64,000 nt of DNA. It comes from Citricoccus zhacaiensis (GTDB lineage Bacteria; Actinomycetota; Actinomycetes; Actinomycetales; Micrococcaceae). The DNA is taken from positions 309,804-373,803 of the forward strand of contig NZ_BMLQ01000003.1 of assembly GCF_014645315.1 (NCBI RefSeq), read 5' to 3'. Below, piece after piece: positions 15,942 through 25,135 of the stretch (the stretch's first letter is position 1; each line of letters begins with the position of its first letter). The notes beneath the pieces are model-generated. The model saw only the letters and a list, made by a program, of their open reading frames with translations. It made no database searches and had not been told where the DNA came from. The translations under genes and the position numbers were made by a program.

Positions 15942-15973
15942 ACCCGAACCCCGATCAGCATCCAGGAGACCCC

Positions 15974-17389
15974 ATGAGCACAGCCAACCGCACCCCCTCC
16001 CACACCGCCCCGCGCCCCCTGCGCTTCAACGCGTTCGTCATGAACACCACCAGCCACATCCACCACGGCCAGTGGCGCCGAGAGGATGCCGGCCAGACCG
16101 AGTTCACGGACGTCAACACGTGGATCAACCTCGCGAAGACCCTGGAGGCGGCCAAGTTCGACGCGATGTTCTTCGCGGACGTGGTGGGCCACTATGGCGA
16201 TGCCGACGCGGACTACTCCGTGTACGTCAACGAGGGCCTGCAGATCCCCTCCAACGATCCGACCGTGCTGCTCGGGGCGCTCGCCGTGGTCACCGAGCAC
16301 ATCGGGCTGGCCACCACCTCGAACGTGTTCCAGTCCCACCCGTTCCAGTTCGCCCGCCAGCTCTCCACCCTGGACCATATCTCCGGCGGCCGCATCGCGT
16401 GGAACATCGTCACGGGCACCCAGGACAACGGCTCGCGCAATTTCGGCCTGCCGCGGCTGACCGACCACGCCGAGCGCTACCGCTGGGCGGCGGAGTACAT
16501 CGACGTCACCTACAAGCTGTGGGAGGGTTCCTGGGACGAGGACGCGGTGATCAAGGACCGCGCTGGTTCGCGCTACTCGGTTCCGGAGAAGGTGCACAAG
16601 ATCCACCACGTGGGCGAGCGCTACTCGGTGGAGGGCCCGCACCTGCCCTCCCCGTCCCCGCAGCGCACGCCGGTGCTGTTCCAGGCCGGTTCCTCCGCCT
16701 CCGGCCGTGACTTCGCCGCCCGCAACGCCGAGGCCGTGTTCATCATCGCGACCACCCCGGATGTGGCCCGCCAGCAGATCGAGGACACCCGACGCCGCGC
16801 CGTTGAGGCAGGCCGGGCACCGGAGGACATCACGTTCTACCAGGGGCTCAGCTTCGTCATCGGGGACACCGAGGAGGAGGCTCAGCGGAAGCTGGAGGAG
16901 TACGAGCAGTACGCCTCCCTGGACGGGTACCTGGCCCATGCCGCCCTCGTGGATCCGGACGGCCGGGTCTATCCGCCCGAGACCCCGCTGAAGGACCTGG
17001 AGACGAACACCCAGAAGGGCTTCGCCGAGTGGGTCTCCAAGGCCATCACGGACCGCGAGCCCGTGGTGGCGGACATCGCCTGGCGTAGCCACCGCAACAG
17101 CCGCGTGGTGGGCACCCCGGAGCAGATCGCCGACCAGCTGGAGCAGTGGCAGGCGGCCGGCGTGGACGGCATCAACGTCATCAACTGGGTCATCCCCGGC
17201 TCCTTCGAGGAGTTCGCGGAGAAGGTCCTGCCGGTGCTGCGTGAACGTGGCCTGGCCCAGTCCGAGTACGCTCCGGGCACCCTGCGCCAGAAGCTCTTCG
17301 GCCGCGACCGGCTCCCCGAGACCCACCCGGCCGCCCAGTACCGCGGAGCCTTCGCCCGCCTGGAAGAGACCGTGCCCGCCGGCGCCTGA
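15974..17389 (+). CDS. LLM-class flavin monooxygenase, NtaA/SnaA/DszA/DmoA family
   Basis: The 471-residue protein is a bacterial-luciferase-like (TIM-barrel) monooxygenase. Family landmarks are LRFNAFVMNTTSHIHHGQW at the N-terminus, EAAKFDAMFFADV, QLSTLDHISGGRIAWNIVTG, RYRWAAEYI, PQRTPVLFQAGSSASGR and GTPEQIADQLEQWQAAGVDG. The length and insertions place it with the NtaA/DszA group rather than the shorter SsuD group. CAGGAG lies 5 bases before the ATG. DszA and DmoA cleave C-S bonds of sulfones and dimethyl sulfide with FMNH2. The SAM riboswitch upstream and the paralogs beside it make C-S cleavage the likely role. No flavin reductase is encoded in the operon. Confidence 0.88.
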   Translation: MSTANRTPSHTAPRPLRFNAFVMNTTSHIHHGQWRREDAGQTEFTDVNTWINLAKTLEAAKFDAMFFADVVGHYGDADADYSVYVNEGLQIPSNDPTVLLGALAVVTEHIGLATTSNVFQSHPFQFARQLSTLDHISGGRIAWNIVTGTQDNGSRNFGLPRLTDHAERYRWAAEYIDVTYKLWEGSWDEDAVIKDRAGSRYSVPEKVHKIHHVGERYSVEGPHLPSPSPQRTPVLFQAGSSASGRDFAARNAEAVFIIATTPDVARQQIEDTRRRAVEAGRAPEDITFYQGLSFVIGDTEEEAQRKLEEYEQYASLDGYLAHAALVDPDGRVYPPETPLKDLETNTQKGFAEWVSKAITDREPVVADIAWRSHRNSRVVGTPEQIADQLEQWQAAGVDGINVINWVIPGSFEEFAEKVLPVLRERGLAQSEYAPGTLRQKLFGRDRLPETHPAAQYRGAFARLEETVPAGA

Positions 17390-17440
17390 CCCCCGCGCCT
17401 CCCGGCCACGAGAGCTGCCCAGCGGCCCGAAAGGAACCCC

Positions 17441-19240
17441 ATGAACACCCCACCCTCCCCGAACGCGCCCGAAAACCGACCAGTCTCGGCTTGGCAGACG
17501 GCCACCACCACGGCCAGCAGCAGGGCACGACGCCGGCCGGGCGCCCTCACCGCCGGCATCGCCCTGGCCGTGGGGTCGGCCTTGGTCCTGTCCGCCTGCT
17601 CTTCCGGGACGGCGGGCCCGCAGGAGCAGGCAGCCTTGACCGGCTCCGCCACGGAGCCGGTCCAGGGCGGTGTCCTCGAGTACGGGCACCTCCAGGAGCC
17701 CAACTGCATCTTCGGCGGTTGGATCCAGGAGAACTTCACGGCCCGCCAGGTGCTGGACAACCTGGTCTCGGCCACGGAGGACGGCTCGGTGGTGCCGTGG
17801 ATCGCCACCGACTGGGAGGTCTCCGAGGACCAGTTGGTCTGGACGCTGACGCTGCGGGATGACGTCCACTTCACGGACGGCACGCCGCTGGACGCGGAGG
17901 CCGTGGCCTACAACTTCGACTACTGGATGGACGGCGGCAACGGCACGGCCGCAGCTCATCTGGGCGGGTTCTACGACCACTCCGAGGTGGTGGATGCTGA
18001 CACGGTGGAGATCCACCTCTCCGCCCCGTTCGCCCCGTTCCTGTCCACCCTCTCGCAGTCGTACTTCGGCCTGCAGTCACCGACGGCGCTGCAGACCCGG
18101 ACGGTGGAGGAGAACTGCACCGAACCGATCGGCTCCGGCCCCTTCACGGTCAAGGACTGGAAGCGCGGCGAGTACATCGAGTTCGAGCGCAACGAGGACT
18201 ACGACTGGGCCCCGGAGAACGCACGGCACCAGGGACCGGCCTACCTGGAGGGCATCCGGTGGAACATCGTCCCGGATGGCACCTCGCGCTACGGCTCCCT
18301 GCTGGCCGGAGAGATGGACGCGATCGGTGAGGTCCCTGCCGTCAACATCGCCGAGGCGCGCCAGCGGTATGACTTCACGCAGTACATCACCCCCGGCCGG
18401 CCCGTGGTCATCAACCTGAACACCGAACGCGGCATCTTCACCGACCAGGCCGTCCGCCAGGCGCTGAGCCACGCCACGGACCGCGAGGCGAACATCGAGT
18501 CGGCCTTCCTGGGCACCGTCCCGTTCGAGCCCAGTGGCTACCTCTCCCAGTCCACGCCCGGCTATGACGCGGACGCGGCCCAGCAGTACCCCTTCGACTT
18601 GGAGAAGGCGAACGAGCTGTTGGACGGGGCCGGGTGGACCGGTCGCGCTGAGGACGGTACCCGGATCAAGGACGGGCAGCGGCTGCAGGTGAAGATCGTC
18701 TACGGCCTGAACACCATCGTCACGCCGGACGGCAACACCGCCATCCAGAACTTCCAGGAACAGGCCCGGGCCGCCGGATTCGACATCGAGCTGCGACCAC
18801 TCACCCCCTCCGAGAACTTCTCCGGCGCCTACTCCACTCCGGACAGCTATGACGGCAGCGTCGGGTACTGGACCAGTCCGCACGCCGGGATCCTCAACAT
18901 CAACTACCGGCCCTCCACCGAGGAGGCGCCCAACGGGGCCAACACCACGTTCCTGGACAACGAAGAGGTGTTCACCACCATCCAACAGGCCCTGCAGGCA
19001 CCCACGGACGCGGAGGTCACCGCGACGTTCTCCGAGGCCCAGTATCAGCTCAGCGAGCTGGCCCCCGCGATCGGCCTGTATACGCAGACCAACACCCTGG
19101 CGGTCTCAGACCGGGTCAGCGGCCTGTGGCTCGAGCCCGCCCAGGGTGGGCCGATCTTCCACGACGCCCACTTCACCTCGGAGGAGGCCCGGGACTCATC
19201 CCAGGGCTTCTCCGCAGCGAACGCAGAGAACGAAGGCTGA
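17441..19240 (+). CDS. Peptide/nickel-type (family 5) ABC substrate-binding lipoprotein
   Basis: The 599-residue protein has an unusually long polar N-terminus before its hydrophobic signal core, then the lipobox LSAC (Cys53). The mature region is an SBP_bac_5 (DppA/OppA/NikA-like) protein, showing LVWTLTLRDDVHFTDGTPLDAEAVAYNFDYW, ENCTEPIGSGPFTVKDWKRGE, and AVRQALSHATDRE. AAAGGAA lies 6 bases before the ATG. It is followed 3 bp later by the first permease. In this sulfur-regulated operon the cargo is probably an organosulfur compound or a sulfur-containing peptide/thiol conjugate rather than general peptides. Confidence 0.92.
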   Translation: MNTPPSPNAPENRPVSAWQTATTTASSRARRRPGALTAGIALAVGSALVLSACSSGTAGPQEQAALTGSATEPVQGGVLEYGHLQEPNCIFGGWIQENFTARQVLDNLVSATEDGSVVPWIATDWEVSEDQLVWTLTLRDDVHFTDGTPLDAEAVAYNFDYWMDGGNGTAAAHLGGFYDHSEVVDADTVEIHLSAPFAPFLSTLSQSYFGLQSPTALQTRTVEENCTEPIGSGPFTVKDWKRGEYIEFERNEDYDWAPENARHQGPAYLEGIRWNIVPDGTSRYGSLLAGEMDAIGEVPAVNIAEARQRYDFTQYITPGRPVVINLNTERGIFTDQAVRQALSHATDREANIESAFLGTVPFEPSGYLSQSTPGYDADAAQQYPFDLEKANELLDGAGWTGRAEDGTRIKDGQRLQVKIVYGLNTIVTPDGNTAIQNFQEQARAAGFDIELRPLTPSENFSGAYSTPDSYDGSVGYWTSPHAGILNINYRPSTEEAPNGANTTFLDNEEVFTTIQQALQAPTDAEVTATFSEAQYQLSELAPAIGLYTQTNTLAVSDRVSGLWLEPAQGGPIFHDAHFTSEEARDSSQGFSAANAENEG

Positions 19241-19243
19241 GCC

Positions 19244-20269
19244 ATGTCCGTCACCACCGAAACCCTCACCACGGCACCCGCCCAGCCCTCAAGCCCGGAG
19301 CCCGTCCGGCGCGGGCGCCCGGTCACCTCGACCGCCGCGCTCATCGGGAAGAAGGTCCTCGGCGCGCTGTTCGTCATCTGGGCCGCGGCCTCGATCACCT
19401 TCCTCATCCAGTCCCTGCTGCCTGGGGACCGCGCCACGCTCCTGCTGAACCAGCAGACCGGGCAGGTGCAGGAGCGCTCCGCCGAGGAACTGGCGCCGAT
19501 CAACGAGCAGTTCGGCTTCGACGATCCGCTGCTCGTCCAGTACGTCACCTTCCTGGGTGGCCTGCTGCGCGGGGACCTGGGCATCTCCTACACCCTGTAC
19601 CAGCCGGTCACCACCGTGATCGGGGACCAGATCGTCCCCACCCTGGTCCTGACGTTCACCGCCCTCGCCGTGGCCTGGGCCCTGGCGATCGTGCTCCTGC
19701 TGCTCACGGCCCGCCGCGCGCCCTGGGTGTCCCGGATCTTCTCCGGCCTCGAGTCCGCGGCGGCCGCCCTGCCGCAGTACTGGCTGGGCATCATCCTGCT
19801 CGTGGTGTTCTCCCTGTGGCTGGGGCTCTTCCCCGTGGTCTCGGGCAGCGGCACGGCCGGCCTGGTGCTGCCGGCGCTGACCCTCGGCATCCCGCTGGCC
19901 GGCTTCCTCGCCCAGGTGATGCGCGCCGAGTTCGAGCGGACCATGGATGAACCGTTCGTCCTCACCGCCCGGGCCCGCGGCATGTCCGACGGCGGCGTGC
20001 GGCTGCGCCACGTGCTGCGCCACTCGCTGTTGCCCGGTCTCAGCCTGACCGGCTGGGCGGTGGGAGCCCAGTTCTCCGCCGCCGTGATCGCCGAGAACGT
20101 GTTCGCCCGGCCCGGCCTCGGACGGGTCCTGGTCACCGCAGTCAACGGCCGTGACCTGCCCGTGGTCTGCGGCGTGGTCATGCTCGTGGCCCTCGTCTAT
20201 GTGATCACCAACCTGATCGTGGACACCGCCTACATCCTCGTGGATCCCCGACTGAAGGAGGCAGCATGA
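19244..20269 (+). CDS. ABC transporter permease, DppB/OppB type
   Basis: The 341-residue protein has six membrane segments. The BPD_transp_1 EAA loop is visible as DEPFVLTARARGMSDGGVRLRHVLRHSLLP near the C-terminal third. The large extracytoplasmic loop after the first segment (residues ~60-110) is typical of the B-type subunit. It starts 3 bp after the binding-protein gene and overlaps the next permease by 4 bases (ATGA), so subunits are probably made in balanced amounts. Confidence 0.92.
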   Translation: MSVTTETLTTAPAQPSSPEPVRRGRPVTSTAALIGKKVLGALFVIWAAASITFLIQSLLPGDRATLLLNQQTGQVQERSAEELAPINEQFGFDDPLLVQYVTFLGGLLRGDLGISYTLYQPVTTVIGDQIVPTLVLTFTALAVAWALAIVLLLLTARRAPWVSRIFSGLESAAAALPQYWLGIILLVVFSLWLGLFPVVSGSGTAGLVLPALTLGIPLAGFLAQVMRAEFERTMDEPFVLTARARGMSDGGVRLRHVLRHSLLPGLSLTGWAVGAQFSAAVIAENVFARPGLGRVLVTAVNGRDLPVVCGVVMLVALVYVITNLIVDTAYILVDPRLKEAA

Positions 20270-21177
20270 CCGCCCAGCCCCAGAGCCAGCCTCGAATACC
20301 AGCCGACGCCGGCACCACCGGTGGGGTGCCCGCCGCGCCTCACCCGGCCGGGCCGGTGCAGTCCGCCACCTGGCGACGGGTCCCGGTCACCGTGTGGATC
20401 GCCGGGGTGTTCGCGGGGCTGCTGCTCCTCGCCGCCTTCGCCCCGGGCGTCCTGGCCACCCATGATCCGCGCGCCATCACCTTGGGCAGCCCGCTGGCCG
20501 CGCCCAGCTGGGAGCACTGGTTCGGTACCGACCAGTCGGGCCGGGACCTGTACTCGAGGATCGTGCACGGCACCACTCAATCCCTGCTGATCGGGCTCGG
20601 TTCCGCGGCCGTGGGCGTGGGACTCGCCGTGGTCTTCGGGTCCTGGGCAGCACTGGGCGGACGCTGGGCGGACGCCGTCATCGGCCGGGCGATCGAGGTC
20701 CTCTTCGCCTTCCCCATCCTGCTGCTGGCCATGGTGTTCATCGCGGTCTACGGGCCCTCGGTGCAGACCCTGATCCTCGCGGTCGGGCTGGGGATCGCCC
20801 CCGGCTATGCCCGGATGGTCCGCGCCCAGGTGATGAGCGTCCGGCGGTCCGGCTACGTCCAGGCGGCGCAGGCCCTGGGGCACCACCCCGGACGGGTCCT
20901 GGCGCAGCACATCCTGCCGAACGCCCTGCGGCCCCTGCTGGCGGTCCTGACCCTCGGCATCGGTCAGTCCATCGTCTGGGCCTCCGGCCTGGCGTTCCTC
21001 GGCTTCGGGGTGGCCCCGCCCTCACCCGAGTGGGGTGCCCTCCTGGAAGCCGGCCGCCCCTACATCATCGAGGCCTGGTGGCTGGAGATCATCCCTGGCC
21101 TGGCCGTGCTGGCCACCGCCCTGACCGCCACCGTCCTCGGCAAGTTCGTGGAGTCCACCCTAGAAGGAGAACGCTGA
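20266..21177 (+). CDS. ABC transporter permease, DppC/OppC type
   Basis: The 303-residue protein has a ~45-residue cytoplasmic N-terminus and then six membrane segments. It carries the C-type hallmarks HWFGTDQSGRDLYSRIVHGTTQSLLIG and the EAA loop SGYVQAAQALGHHPGRVLAQHILPNALRP. AAGGAGG precedes the overlapping ATG. It pairs with the DppB-type subunit upstream to form the channel for the organosulfur importer. Confidence 0.92.
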   Translation: MTAQPQSQPRIPADAGTTGGVPAAPHPAGPVQSATWRRVPVTVWIAGVFAGLLLLAAFAPGVLATHDPRAITLGSPLAAPSWEHWFGTDQSGRDLYSRIVHGTTQSLLIGLGSAAVGVGLAVVFGSWAALGGRWADAVIGRAIEVLFAFPILLLAMVFIAVYGPSVQTLILAVGLGIAPGYARMVRAQVMSVRRSGYVQAAQALGHHPGRVLAQHILPNALRPLLAVLTLGIGQSIVWASGLAFLGFGVAPPSPEWGALLEAGRPYIIEAWWLEIIPGLAVLATALTATVLGKFVESTLEGER

Positions 21178-22985
21178 TGACCACCCTGACCGACACCGCC
21201 ACGCCCCTCCTGACGGACCCGGCCCCTGAGGGCGGCGCCGCCGGAGCAGCGTCCCGCCCCCTGGTCGAGGTGGAGAACCTCAACGTCTGGTTCTCGGACG
21301 CCCACGGCCGCCGCAGCCACGTGGTGCATGACGTCTCCGTGCAGATCCACGCCGGCGAGTGCGTGGCGATCATCGGCGAGTCGGGCTCCGGGAAGTCCGT
21401 GACCGCCCGGACCCTCATCGGCCTGACCGGACCCAACTCCCACGTGCGGGCGGACACGGCCACCGCCCTGGGCCGGGACATCCAGACGCTGCGGGACACG
21501 GACTGGCGGTCCATCCGCGGCAAGGACATCGGCTTCATCCTGCAGGACGCCCTCGTCTCCCTGGACCCACTGCGTACCGTGGGAGCGGAGATCGGTGAAT
21601 CGCTGCGCCTGCACGGCGTGCGGGACCGCGCGGAGCGGGCGGCCCGGGTGGAACAGCTGCTCGCGGAGGTCGGCGTCCCCGAGCCGCACCTGGTGGCAGG
21701 CCAGCGCCCGGACCAGCTCTCCGGCGGCCTGCGCCAGCGCGCCCTGATCGCCTCGGCCATCGCCAACCACCCGTCCCTGGTGGTGGCCGACGAACCGACC
21801 ACCGCCCTCGACGTCACCGTCCAGGCCCAGGTCCTGGACCTGCTGGCCCAGCGCAAGGCGGACGGCACCGCGATCCTGCTGATCAGCCATGACTTCTCCG
21901 TGGTGGGACGGCTGGCCGACCGCGTGCTGGTGATGCAGGGTGGCTGGATCGTGGAGTCCGGGACCGCGGCCGAGGTGCTGGAGAACCCGCAGCACCCCTA
22001 CACCCGCCAGCTGCTGGACGCCGTGCCCTCCGGGCACACCAAGGGTGAGTACCTCACCGAGGAGGGCCGGGCTCGGGCCGCAGCGCGCGCGACGACGGCC
22101 GGCACCTCACAGCGCACGGCCCCGGCCGGCGTCGGGAACCCGGCAGAGCCGAAGGACGAGGCGAGCCAGGTGCCCGCGGTGCTGTCCGCGCGCGGACTGA
22201 CCAAGTCCTACCGGGGGCCGGACGGCCGGGACCGCACCGTGGTGCGGGACGTGTCCTTCGACGTGCACGCCGGGCGGACCCTCGGCATCGTGGGGGAGTC
22301 CGGCTCCGGCAAATCCACCACGGCGTCCATGGCCCTGGGCTTCATCGCCCCGGACGCGGGCACCGTCCTGCTGGACGGTGCACCCTGGAGCGAGCTGTCC
22401 CTGGCCGGGCGGAGGTCCCGCCGCCGCGAGGTGACCGTGGTCTATCAGGACCCGCTGAGCTCCTTCGACCCGCGGTGGAGCGGCGAGAGGATCCTCACCG
22501 ACGCGCTCGACGCCGGCACGGCCCCCGGGGTGTTCGCCTCGTCCCGGGCGCGGCGGGCCCACCGGCAGGAGCAGTCCGAGCGGGCGGCGCAGCTGGCCCG
22601 CCTGGTCGGCCTCACCCCGGAGCACCTGGCCAAGCACCCGCTGCGGCTCTCCGGGGGCCAACGGCAGCGGCTCTCGATCGCCCGCGCCCTGGCCCCGGAG
22701 CCGAAGGTCGTGGTGCTGGACGAGGCCGTCTCCGCCCTGGACGTCTCGGTGCAGGCCCAGGTGCTGGACCTGCTCACCGAACTCCAGGAGACCCTCGGGA
22801 CCACCTACCTGTTCATCTCCCACGACCTCGGGGTGATCCACCATATGAGCGACGAGATCCTGGTCATGAAGGACGGGGTGGCCGTGGAGCACGGAGACGC
22901 CGACCGCGTGTTCGAACAGCCGGAACACCACTACACCCAGGCACTGCTGGGCTCCCTGCAGGCGCTCTCGACCACGGTCCGCTGA
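21177..22985 (+). CDS. Fused double ABC ATPase (DppD-DppF type)
   Basis: The 602-residue protein carries two complete nucleotide-binding domains. The first has Walker A GESGSGKS (about residues 66-73) and a slightly divergent signature LSGGLRQR. The second has Walker A GESGSGKS (about 372-379) and signature LSGGQRQR with Walker B VVVLDEAVSALD. Each is followed by the ~70-residue C-terminal extension typical of peptide-importer ATPases (NPQHPYTRQLL and QPEHHYTQALL). A polar linker of about 60 residues joins them. The ATG shares its A with the upstream TGA, and AAGGAG is upstream. It powers the importer formed with the preceding genes and is the last gene of the operon. The convergent aldo/keto reductase ends 6 bp away. 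Confidence 0.93.
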   Translation: MTTLTDTATPLLTDPAPEGGAAGAASRPLVEVENLNVWFSDAHGRRSHVVHDVSVQIHAGECVAIIGESGSGKSVTARTLIGLTGPNSHVRADTATALGRDIQTLRDTDWRSIRGKDIGFILQDALVSLDPLRTVGAEIGESLRLHGVRDRAERAARVEQLLAEVGVPEPHLVAGQRPDQLSGGLRQRALIASAIANHPSLVVADEPTTALDVTVQAQVLDLLAQRKADGTAILLISHDFSVVGRLADRVLVMQGGWIVESGTAAEVLENPQHPYTRQLLDAVPSGHTKGEYLTEEGRARAAARATTAGTSQRTAPAGVGNPAEPKDEASQVPAVLSARGLTKSYRGPDGRDRTVVRDVSFDVHAGRTLGIVGESGSGKSTTASMALGFIAPDAGTVLLDGAPWSELSLAGRRSRRREVTVVYQDPLSSFDPRWSGERILTDALDAGTAPGVFASSRARRAHRQEQSERAAQLARLVGLTPEHLAKHPLRLSGGQRQRLSIARALAPEPKVVVLDEAVSALDVSVQAQVLDLLTELQETLGTTYLFISHDLGVIHHMSDEILVMKDGVAVEHGDADRVFEQPEHHYTQALLGSLQALSTTVR

Positions 22986-22990
22986 GGCGC

Positions 22991-24073
22991 TCAGTCGATC
23001 CGGGCGGAGACGTTCCAGATGTCGATGGTGGACACCTCACCGGGCTGCTTGCCGGTGATCGCATCGATGCACGCCAGCTCCTCGTCCGTGAACGCCGTGT
23101 TGGCCAGGGCGCCCAGGTTCTCGTCCAGCTGGCCCGTCGAGGAGGCGCCCAGCAGCACCGAGGTCACGCCGCCTGGCCGCAGCAGCCACGAGATCGCCAG
23201 CTGGGCCAGGGACTGCCCGCGCTCGCCGGCCAGCTCGTTCAGCGCCCGTGCCGTCGCGAGGTTCTCCTCCGTCAGGTGACCACTGAGGGAGGTGCGGCCG
23301 CCGGAGGGGACGGCGCCGTCGTCGTGCAGGTACTTGTCCGTCAGCAGGCCCTGGGCCAGCGGCGTGAAGGCGATGGACCCCATGCCCTGTTCCTGCAGGG
23401 TCTGCAGGAGGCCGTCCTCCACCCAGCGGTTCAGCAGGGAGTAGGCCGGCTGGTGGATGACCAGCGGGGTGCCCAGCTCCCGGGCGATGCGCTGGGCCTC
23501 GACCGTGCGCTCGGGCGAGTAGGAGGACAGGCCCACGTAGAGCGCCTTGCCCTGGGTGACCAGGGTGTGCAGGGCACCGATGGTCTCCTCCAGGGGCGTG
23601 TCCGCATCCGCGCGGTGGGAGTAGAACAGGTCCACATAGTCCAGGCCCATCCGCTGCAGGGAGGCATTCGCGGCGGCCAGGATGTACTTGCGGGAGCCCA
23701 GGTTGCCGTACGGCCCCGGCCACATGTTCCAGCCCGCCTTCGAGGAGATGATCAGCTCGTCCCGGTAGCGGCCCAGGTCTTTGGCCAGGACCCGGCCGAA
23801 GTTCTCCTCGGCGGATCCGGCGGGCGGCCCGTAGTTGTTGGCCAGGTCGAAGTGGGTGATGCCGCGGTCGAAGGCGTGGGTCAGGATCTCCCGCTGGGTG
23901 GAGAAGGGACGGTTGTCCCCGAAGTTCCACCACAGTCCCAGGCTGATCGGCGGCAGCGCGAGGCCCGTGGCGCCGACCCGGCGGTAGCCGGTGGACTCAT
24001 AGCGGTCCGCCGCCGCCACGTAGGGAGCGTGGTGTTCGGGCGTGGGCACGGGGCTGATCTCACCGGTGTTCAT
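22991..24073 (-). CDS. Aldo/keto reductase, YghZ/MgrA (L-glyceraldehyde-3-phosphate reductase-like) group
   Basis: The 360-residue NADPH-dependent reductase has the AKR barrel landmarks. These are an Asp/Tyr pair region (FDLANNYGPPAGSAEENFG, with the catalytic Tyr), a Lys in IISSKAGWNMWPGPYG, and a His in DLFYSHRADADTP. The WPGPYG stretch is characteristic of the YghZ group, which reduces methylglyoxal and glyceraldehyde 3-phosphate. GGAGG lies 6 bases before the ATG at 24073. It is monocistronic and divergent from the SRPBCC gene at 24145. The role is probably aldehyde detoxification. Confidence 0.9.
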   Translation of the reverse strand: MNTGEISPVPTPEHHAPYVAAADRYESTGYRRVGATGLALPPISLGLWWNFGDNRPFSTQREILTHAFDRGITHFDLANNYGPPAGSAEENFGRVLAKDLGRYRDELIISSKAGWNMWPGPYGNLGSRKYILAAANASLQRMGLDYVDLFYSHRADADTPLEETIGALHTLVTQGKALYVGLSSYSPERTVEAQRIARELGTPLVIHQPAYSLLNRWVEDGLLQTLQEQGMGSIAFTPLAQGLLTDKYLHDDGAVPSGGRTSLSGHLTEENLATARALNELAGERGQSLAQLAISWLLRPGGVTSVLLGASSTGQLDENLGALANTAFTDEELACIDAITGKQPGEVSTIDIWNVSARID

Positions 24074-24144
24074 GCAGTTCCTCCAAGACGTTGGTCGGTC
24101 CTCTACCGTGGAGCACTGTACGCCCCGGATGGCAGGCTGGGGAC

Positions 24145-25044
24145 ATGAGCGAAACACAGGGCCATCCGGCCGTCATCGGCGAACCCTCTGCCCGGTTCGA
24201 GCGGGACGGTCCGGGCTGCTGGGCCATCGTGGAGGTGGCCGTCCCCGGAACCGCCGAGGAGGTCTGGGATTCGGTTGCCACCGGCCCCGGCTACCGCCGC
24301 TGGTTCGTGGAGGCGGAGCTGGAGCCCCGCGTTGGCGGCGCCCTGGTGACCCACCATGGCGACTTCGGCGACTCCGAGGGCACCATCACCGCCTGGGATC
24401 CGCCCCACCGCTATGCGTACGTGGAACCCGACTGGATGGGCGAGGGCGCCCCGGTCCCCGACTGGACCACCGAGATCACCCTGGAACCTGTGCCCGACGA
24501 CGGCCCGCCGGCCACCCTCGTCCGGCTCACCAGCGGCGTGGCCACCGAGGCGGACACCTGGGGCGAGGACATCGGGGGCACACTGCCCGGCTGGCGGTCC
24601 GCGCTGCGGCTGCTCGCCGAGTACCACGCCCACTTCGCCGGGCGGGAGACCGCCCAGGCCTTGGTGATGCGCGAGGTCCCGGCGGGGCATCGGCTGACGG
24701 TGCTGCTGGGATTGGAGGGGGCCGTCGTCGGGCAGCAGGCCACCGCCCGCGCCGAGACCGATGGGCGGCACCTCGCGGTGACCGGCACGGTGATCGAAGC
24801 GAGCAGCGGCCCGGGCGGCACGGGGCCGACCCAGCAGGACTCGGTGGTGCTGCGCGTGACCGACGGGACCGGCGGGACCACACCGGGCGTCTACGAGTTC
24901 GGCACCATACAGTACGGCGAGACCAGGATGTCCGTGGTGCGTGGCTACCTGCACGTCCCGGCCGGTGCGGACCCAGGGGCCGCCGAGGCGGCCCGGACCG
25001 TCGAGCGCGACTGGGCCGGCGTCCTCGATGTGCTCCTGGCGTGA
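24145..25044 (+). CDS. SRPBCC (AHSA1/START-like) domain protein
   Basis: The 299-residue protein has an N-terminal SRPBCC ligand-binding fold of the AHSA1 type (about residues 25-165). It shows VPGTAEEVWDSVATGPGYRRWFVEAELEPRVGG and a central tryptophan-rich strand, ending with GWRSALRLLAEYHAHFAG. A second β-rich half of about 130 residues appears to be a divergent repeat or companion domain. Proteins of this family bind hydrophobic ligands or act as chaperone-like adaptors, and many are paired with ArsR regulators, which is not the case here. GGGGA lies near the ATG. The function is unknown. Confidence 0.8.
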   Translation: MSETQGHPAVIGEPSARFERDGPGCWAIVEVAVPGTAEEVWDSVATGPGYRRWFVEAELEPRVGGALVTHHGDFGDSEGTITAWDPPHRYAYVEPDWMGEGAPVPDWTTEITLEPVPDDGPPATLVRLTSGVATEADTWGEDIGGTLPGWRSALRLLAEYHAHFAGRETAQALVMREVPAGHRLTVLLGLEGAVVGQQATARAETDGRHLAVTGTVIEASSGPGGTGPTQQDSVVLRVTDGTGGTTPGVYEFGTIQYGETRMSVVRGYLHVPAGADPGAAEAARTVERDWAGVLDVLLA

Positions 25045-25135
25045 TCTCTCTCCGTCGCTGGGATTCGGTTCCATTTGACGTGCGACTCAGTCCCGCCCCA
25101 TAGTGGTCTGCGTCACCCGCGTAGAGGAGTCATGG

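Noticed and set aside
15908-18016. Open frame of 702 codons on the minus strand
   Set aside because: It is antisense to the flavin monooxygenase and binding-protein genes, has Gly/Arg/His-rich composition, and shows no domain. It is a GC-driven shadow frame.
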